Assembly (NCBI GenBank): GCA_026122225.1
Contig: JANEZZ010001959.1
Location: 753,501-817,500, forward strand
Origin: Heloderma charlesbogerti
Taxonomy: Eukaryota > Chordata > Lepidosauria > Squamata > Helodermatidae
Reading direction: 5' to 3'
Length of the DNA: 64,000 bases
Below the pieces are notes generated by a model that saw only the letters and a program-made list of their open reading frames with translations, made no database searches and had not been told where the DNA came from. Made by a program: the position numbers and the translations under genes. Positions 57,500 to 64,000 of the stretch are shown here, piece by piece. The number at the start of each line of letters is the position of its first letter. The stretch's first letter is position 1.

Positions 57500-57672
57500 A
57501 GGGGCCATAGCTGAGTGTCAGAACACATCCTTTACATCCAGACGATCCAAGGTTCAATCCCCGGCATCTCCAAACAGGAATGCGAGAGATACAAGTCTGA
57601 AAACCTGGAGAGCCACTGCTAGGGCAGATAATACAGAGCTAGGTAGACCAATGGTCTGACTTCATATGTTTA
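57500..57672 (+). mobile_element. tRNA-derived SINE, near full length
   Basis: The head aggggccatagctgagtgtc (degraded A box) and aaggttcaatccccggcat (intact B box) mark a tRNA-derived Pol III promoter. The body has tggagagccactgctagggc and agataatacagagctaggta; the 3' end reads ccaatggtctgacttcatat. Fragments in antisense lie at 19.5 and 25.6 kb. Confidence 0.85.
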
Positions 57673-58030
57673 TATTTGGATATGAGTTGCTCTTTGTTCA
57701 TCAGTGCCTTTGGTCTCTAAATGGGCTGTGCATCAGATTTGGCCGAATTCCAAATCCAGAACTGGTTTGTGCTGATTCAGACAGATTCAGGAGATGTCTG
57801 GATCAAAGCAGGGATCCTCTGAAGTGGAATTGGACCGCTCCTGAAGATTTGTGTCTTCAGAGTGTGTGTCTTCAGCAATTGAAACATTTTTCCCCAAACC
57901 CTCTCTATAAGGAAAACACCAAAGTGGGGAAAGGGGGAGGGAGAGGAGAGGGTGCAGTTTTGTGATTGGCAGTTCTAGTGTCTAATCACAGTGAATGGTT
58001 TTACCAGGAGTCTCCAGCCACGGTGCTTTA
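57673..58030. other. Non-genic sequence, possible hAT-like interior
   Basis: The stretch gccgaattccaaatccagaa, then attcagacagattcagg, resembles interior sequence of hAT-like fragments near 31.1 kb; ends not identified. Confidence 0.3.
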
Positions 58031-58040
58031 GGAGAGGGAT

Positions 58041-61000
58041 TTTATTTATTCGTTCAGTTGCTTCCGACTCTTCGTGACTTCAGGACCAGCCCATGCCAGA
58101 GCTTCCTGTTGGCCGTCGCCACCCCCAGCTCCCCCAAGGTCGAGTCTGTCACCTCCTGAATATCTTCCATCCATCTTGCCCTTGGTCAGCCCCTCTTCCT
58201 TTTGCCTTCCACTTTCCCTAGCATCAGCTTCTTCTCCAGGGTATCCTGCCTTCTCATTATGTGGCCAAGTACTTCAGTTTTGCCTTTAATATCATTCCCT
58301 CAAGTGAGCAGTCTGGCTTTATTTCCTGGAGGATGGACTGGTTTGATCTTCTTGCAGTCCAAGGCACTCTCAGAATTTTCCTTCAACACCACAGTTCAAA
58401 AGCATCTATTTTCCTTCGCTCAGCCTTCCTTATGGTCCAGCTCTCGCAGCCATAGGTTACTACAGGGAATCCCATTGCTTTGACTATGTGGACCTTTGTT
58501 GTCAGTGTGAAGTCTCTGCTCTTAACTATTTTATTAAGATTTGTCATTGCTGTCCTCCCAAGAAGTAAACGTCTTCTGATTTCCTGGCTGCAGTCAGCAT
58601 CTGCAGTAATCTTTGTGCCTAGAAAGACAAAGTCTGTCACTGCCTCCACATTGTCTCCCTCTATTTGCCAGTTCTCAATCAAGCTGGTTGCCATAATCTT
58701 GGTTTTTTTTGAGGTGTAACTGCAACCCAGCTTTTGCACTTTCTTCTTTCACCTTCGTCAGAAGGTTCCTCAGCTCCTCCTCGCTTTCAGCCATCAAAGT
58801 GGTATCATCTGCATATCTGAGATAATTAATGTTTCTCCCAGCAATTTTAACTCCAGCCTTGGCTTCATCAAGCCCAGCATGTCGCATGATATGTTCTGCA
58901 TACAGGTTGAATAGGTAGGGTGAGAGTATACAACCCTGCCGTACTCCTTTCCCAATCTTAAACCAGTCGTTGTTCCGTGGTCTGCTCTTGCCTTTGCTAC
59001 TTGGTCATTATACAGATTCCTCAGGAGGCAGACAAGATGACTTGGTATCCCCATACCACCAAGAACTTACCACAATTTGTTATGATCCACACAGTCAAAG
59101 GCTTTAGAATAGTCAATAAAACAGAAGTAGATGTTTTTCTGAAACTCCCTGGCTTTCTCCATTATCCAGCGGATATTGGCAATTTGGTCTCTAGTTCCTC
59201 TGCCTTTTCTAAAACCAGCTTATACATCTGGCAATTCTCGTTCCATGAATTGCTGGAGTCTACCTTGCAAGATCTTGAGCATTACCTTACTGGCATGTGA
59301 AATAAGTGCCACTGTTCGATAGTTTGAACATTCTTTGGTGCTTCCCTTTTTTGGTATGGGGATATAAGTTGATCTTTTCCAATCTGTTGGCCATTCTTGT
59401 GTTTTCCAAATTTGCTGGCATATGGCATGCATCACCTTGACAGCATCATCTTGCAAGATTTTAAACAGTTCAGCTGGGATACTGTCATCTCCTGCTGCCT
59501 TGTTATTAGCAATGCTTCTTAAGGCCCATTCAACCTCACTCTTCAGGATGACTGGCTCTAACTCACTGACCACACTGTCAAATCTATCCCCCATATTATT
59601 ATCCTTCCTCTACAGATCTTCCGTTATATTCTTGCCACCTTTTCTTGATCTCTCCTGCTTCTGTTAGGTCCTTGACATCTTTGTTTTTGATCATACCCAT
59701 TTTTGCCTGGAATTTACCTCCGATGTTTCTAATTTTCTGGAAGAGTCCTCTTGTCCTTCCTATTCTATTATCTTCTTTCACTTCTGCACATTGCTTGTTT
59801 AAAAATAATTCCTTATCTCTTCTGGCTAACCTCTGGAATTTCGCATTTCATTGGGCATATCTCCCCCTATCACTGTTGCCTTTTGCTTTCCTTCTTTCTT
59901 GGGCTGCTTCCAGTATCTCAGCAGACAGCCATCTTGCCTTCTTGGTTTTCTTTTTCTTTGGGACGTTTTTTGTTGCCGCCTCCTGAACAATGTTGCGAAC
60001 TTCTGTCCATAGTTCTTCCGGGACCCTATCTACTAAATCTACTCCCTTAAATCTATTCTTCACCTCCACTGCATATTCATGAGGAATATTCGTGAGCTCA
60101 TATCTGACTGATCTGTGGGACTTCCCTATTCTCTTTAGTCTGATTCTAAATTGTACAATAAGAAGTTCGTGATCTGAACTACAGTCAGCTCCAGGTTTTG
60201 TTTTTACCAACTGTATAGATGTCCACCACCTTTGGCTACAAAGGATGTAGTCAATCTGATTTCATTGTCGACCATCTGGTGAAGTCCATGTATAAAGTCT
60301 TTCAGGTTGTTGGAAGAGAGTGTTTGTTATGCACAGTGAGTTGTCTTGGCAAAATTCTATCAGCCTATGTCCCACTTCATTTTGTTCTCCCAGACCATGC
60401 TTGCCTGTAATTCCAGGTGTCGTTTGACTACCCACCTTAGCATTCCAGTCTCCTGTAATGAAAATAACATCTCTTTTTGGTGTATTATCCAGTAGGTGCT
60501 GCAGATCCTCATAGAACTGATCTACTTCTGCTTCTTCAGCAACTGTGGTTGGGGCGTATATTTGGATCGCTGTGATGTTAAATGGCTTACCCTGAATTCA
60601 AATTGAGATCATTCTATCATTTTTTGGATTGTATCCAAGCACTGCTTTAGCCACTTTATTATTAATTTTGAAGGCTACTCCATTTCTTCTGTGGTCCTCT
60701 TGTCCACAGTAGTAGATCTGGTGGTCATCTAATGTGAAGTGGCCCATTCCAGTCCATTTCAGTTCACTGACACCCAAAATGTCTATATTTAATCTTGACA
60801 TCTCTCCAATAACCACATCCAATTTGCCCTGGCTCATAGATCTTACATTCCAGGTTCCTATGGTGTGTTGATCTTTAGAACATCGGATTCGTCATTGACC
60901 ACCTGCACCGTCGGCCGCTAGCCGTCCTTTCGGCGTTGAGCTAGCTGTGTCATCACATCTGGGGCTAGTTGAACTTATCCTCTGTTCCTCCCCAGTAGCA

Positions 61001-61256
61001 TTTTGACCATCTTCTGACCTGGGAGTCTCATCTTCCAATAGTATACTGACATATCTCTGGTTGTACTGATCCATTTAGTTTTCACGGCAAGAATACTGGG
61101 GTGGGTTGCCATTACCTTCCCCAGGGATTGTATTTAGTCTGACCTCTCTGCCATGACCTTCCCATCTTGGGTGTCCCTTCACGGTTTAGCTCATGGCATC
61201 ATTGAGGTGCTCAGGCTCCAGCACCACAACAAGGTAACAATCTCCTTTGCTGGAGG
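58041..61256 (-). pseudogene. RTE-clade LINE, essentially full length, decayed
   Basis: A 3,216-bp minus-strand copy flanked by a perfect 10-bp duplication ggagagggat (58031-58040 and 61257-61266), with an AATAAA-type tail at 58041-58048. Going 5' to 3' on the minus strand: a leader and short frame 61074-60892 (DQYNQRYVSILLEDETPRSE); an APE-type endonuclease start 60837-60598 (IDILGVSELKWTGMGHF with the catalytic Glu); an endonuclease end and linker 60210-59848 (SSDHELL, the Asp-His motif); then RT frames 59781-59599, 59594-59220 (PKKGSTKECSNYRTVALI), 59054-58794, 58887-58675 (RYADDTTLMAESE, YADD intact) and 58739-58383. Multiple frameshifts and stops. Related to, but a different family from, the BovB copies: the 3' end (cgaagagtcggaagcaactg) and many residues differ. 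Confidence 0.93.
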
Positions 61257-61266
61257 GGAGAGGGAT

Positions 61267-64000
61267 ACTGAAATAAAATATCATAGGGCTGATCCAGTGT
61301 TCAGTGCACTTTGCTAGTTCTCTCTACCAGGAACAGCAACATTAGAAGAGGTTTGGTGGAGTCTGTGGGACCTGGAAGCGTGTAGCATTAAGTGCTTGCT
61401 TGGAAAATGATGGATGTTCAAGTTCTTTTGCCTCTGCTACTGTAAGCTCCACATCCATCATCCACTCCTGTCCTATTGCCCTTTCTGGTACCAACTGAGC
61501 AGAAAAAACACACATCTTAAACTATTTTTCATTCATCATAACTCCCTAGCCCCTGCACCTATCCTTCTGAAATTATCATCCCACCCTGCCACCTGATGTG
61601 TGTGCCTCATCCTGATTCATGGGAGGGCTGGCCCTGTCAAGGACTTTTGATTTTAGCTGACAGCAAAGAAAGATCCTTGGATCCTGAGTCTGTGTCTGCA
61701 CCCATGTACATCTGCTGCTCTTTAAAATATTGGTGAGCAACTGATATATTCACCTGCATCACATTAGCTGTACACAACTAAGCTGCTGGTGACTGTGTGT
61801 AATCTGGATAAGTAGGAGTGCACAATCCTGCTTTCACAGGTTTGATGTGCCTCACTAGCCATAACAGTAAGCAGTAGGAGGTGTGAAGATGGCTTTAGGC
61901 AATCAGAACTGGCAAAAAGACTGGGAGAGAGAAATTGCATTTAATTAATTGAATGCCAGTGTTGATGAAATTGTGAATATAAACAAAGCAGGCTTCAGCC
62001 ATGTGAAGCCTGTTCCAATCATCTATCTCCCTTCTGCACCTAACAATGTAAGTCTTATATCAAGGCAATTGAATCTCCCATCCCTAACCAAGCTGTTTCT
62101 TTGAGTGGCTTGGGATGTTCTAAAAGAGCTGTGGAAGAGGCAGCACAAGTGATTTGCACTTCCTCTTAGCCTTTCGATAAAGGGATTCAGATGCCCCCAC
62201 ATGTTGAAAGAATGTAGGAGAGGGGTCATAGGGCCATATGGGTTAGCCCCGCCTCCCAGCAGTCATACACCGCATCCTCTGCATGTTCAGCTAGCATGTG
62301 AAAGGGCTCTATGTATATATAAATGTGTGCAGTTCTGCAACCCCCTTTCAACATGTGGTGGGGAGCTGTCTATCCCCCCTCCCCTTAATAGAATGTTCCA
62401 TAAGGTTCATGCATGCATTAGGGTGAGGAGGAAGGAAAGTTATTAATGCTTTAGGAGTGCTATAGTAGAGGGATTTCACTTGCAATTCCTGTCTTGCAGA
62501 TGGAGGCAAGCGGCAGCTGAGAAAGGGAAAGGAGAGGAGGGAGGGTGAGAGCATCAGCCAAGAGGGGTCAGTACCAAATAGGGGGTGCTGAGGGTCCCCT
62601 TTGCAGGAGAATTGCCAGAGGAAAGTTTGCCTCTGACCACACCTGGAAGCTACTTCGGCTTTCAGCCTACGTTGAGGGGATGGCCTTACCTGGTGCAGAA
62701 TGGAGACTGCGGAAGCCTCAAGGTAGCAGGATATAGACCCCAGATTGGCCCTGTGAGAAGCACAAGGTAGAGTCTCCTGAGAAGGAAGGGCAGCCAACTC
62801 CTCATCAGTGAGGTGGGGTCTCTAAATTTACACTTACAAGGACAAACCACAGGAGGGGAAAGAAGATGCTCCCTCTTGTAATCAGCAGTGCCTCTCCAAC
62901 GTATGCATTGCTCAGGCAAGTAGCTAGCAATTGCAAGAATAAAAACTATTTTTTCATACTGACCTGTTTCAGTCTCATTAATGTAGGCGATGAAGACTGC
63001 TTCAATGCGCCCCTCCCCAGGGAGGTGCAAACACTGGGATGTGGAATATGCTGTCTGTTTCTTTCATTTTGGGTTAGAGAGTACTCTCGGTAATTGTGCT
63101 GTCTGCCACGTTTCTGGAATTTTTCTGAGGAACTGTTTATTCCTGGAATGTTTTTCATAGATGCCAGCATTTCATACATCACTACATTTAGAGACTGTAA
63201 TTAATGGTGCCTGTTTGCCAGCTTCAACCAGCATAAAGCATTCTTCTGAAGTTGAATGATTTCATGTTTGCTAATTGAGGGAAGAAATAAATAAAATGCC
63301 AGTCAGAATGATAGAGCTTCTCGGGGAAGAACTTTGTAAATGACTGCAGAATTCCCACAATATGTCTCTGCACAATATGTCTCTCCCTATTTGTAGCGTG
63401 TGTGAGAGGCAGAAAAAAGTGTTGAACCCTATTGTTGTATTAATCCAAAGAAGCTTTTGCATTAGGCTTGGATTAGAATAGATCATGCTTTGTGACACAA
63501 TTTGACAAAAGGTATATTTGCAACAATGTTGAGAAGAAATATTGCCCATGCTGTTGTTGTTAAAAATATTGTGCTGGTATTTGAAAATGTTACAGGTTTT
63601 TTTTTTTTAGAATTAACATCTTTGGTTATATTGGCTAAAAAGCATACCAATAAGACCAGTGTCGTATAGTTAACCAGTGCTCCGATTGACCTGTGTGGGC
63701 TGTAGAAACTTGAGTAATTGTCACTGCAGCAACAACACCTTCCAGCCAGGCAAACTCTCCTGGAGTTCCTTGTGGGACTCAGGTGTGCATACCTGAGTAA
63801 ACAGTGCATGTACATCCTGTCAAGCATGAAGCGTACGTGCATGTAGAATTAGGTGTACAGCTCTGAAAACAACAATGCAGAAACAGTAGTTTGAGCCATT
63901 CAGCCATTCGTTCCAGTTTACTTAGAAGTATGCGTAACTAATTCTACACATATCTGTGCCCTTTGTACTTGACAACCATACTCTAATTTTCTACCTCTAT
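61267..64000. other. Non-genic sequence, one possible MITE
   Basis: At 62160-62400, cccccacatgttgaaag pairs with ctttcaacatgtggtggggg-type sequence about 150 bases downstream, probably a degraded MITE. The motif ataactccctagcccctgca (61540) repeats one near 17.38 kb. Nothing else recognised to the window end; a T-run lies at 63597-63609. Confidence 0.4.

Overview
This is a vertebrate, almost certainly squamate reptile (lizard or snake), intergenic or intronic window. I find no host protein-coding exon, no CRISPR array, no operon and no functional rRNA or tRNA gene. Four things point to a squamate: several RTE/BovB LINE copies, a complete tRNA-derived Sauria-type SINE with a BovB-like 3' end and an ACCTTT tail, CR1 and L2 LINE 3' ends, and dense short hAT and 3-bp-TSD MITEs. 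All reading frames longer than about 120 codons are decayed transposon proteins, their antisense shadows, or chance openings.

Layout. 0-20 kb: mostly unique AT-rich DNA with microsatellites, a short BovB 3' fragment (2.0 kb), hAT-type MITEs (4.8, 5.7 kb), an L2 3' end (6.7 kb), palindromic MITEs with 3-bp target duplications (7.5, 9.6 kb), a diverged tandem repeat (13.0-13.8 kb), a Sauria SINE with a perfect 14-bp target duplication (16.4 kb) and a CR1 3' end (17.0 kb). 19.7-21.0 kb: a tract with no cytosine on the plus strand over 464 bases, abutting a cluster of three palindromes. 21.8-23.9 kb: a 5'-truncated BovB inserted into an older L2. 24.0-24.8, 35.8-36.8 and 40.0-40.9 kb: three related non-autonomous hAT-like elements with 8-bp target duplications, built from nested palindromes. 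29-33 kb: an L2 remnant, MITEs, and a roughly 530-bp inverted repeat whose two arms carry 5S rRNA-derived sequence. 34.2 kb: a reverse-transcriptase fragment of another LINE. 38.9-44.5 kb: a near-complete, decayed tyrosine-recombinase retrotransposon of Ngaro/DIRS type on the minus strand (Gag, RT-RNase H, tyrosine recombinase, SGNH hydrolase), split inside the recombinase by one of the hAT-like elements. 45.1 kb: a GC-rich 75-bp minisatellite. 49.9-51.9 kb: a second 5'-truncated BovB. 52-57 kb: L2, MITE and SINE relics. 58.04-61.26 kb: an essentially full-length RTE LINE with endonuclease and RT and a 10-bp target duplication.

The features are therefore not a cooperating gene set but layers of insertions. 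Relative ages can be read from nesting: L2 is older than BovB at 21.8 kb, and the Ngaro element is older than the hAT-like element at 40 kb. The items most worth a second look are the nested-palindrome hAT family, the C-free tract, the 5S-armed palindrome, and the Ngaro element with its hydrolase domain.
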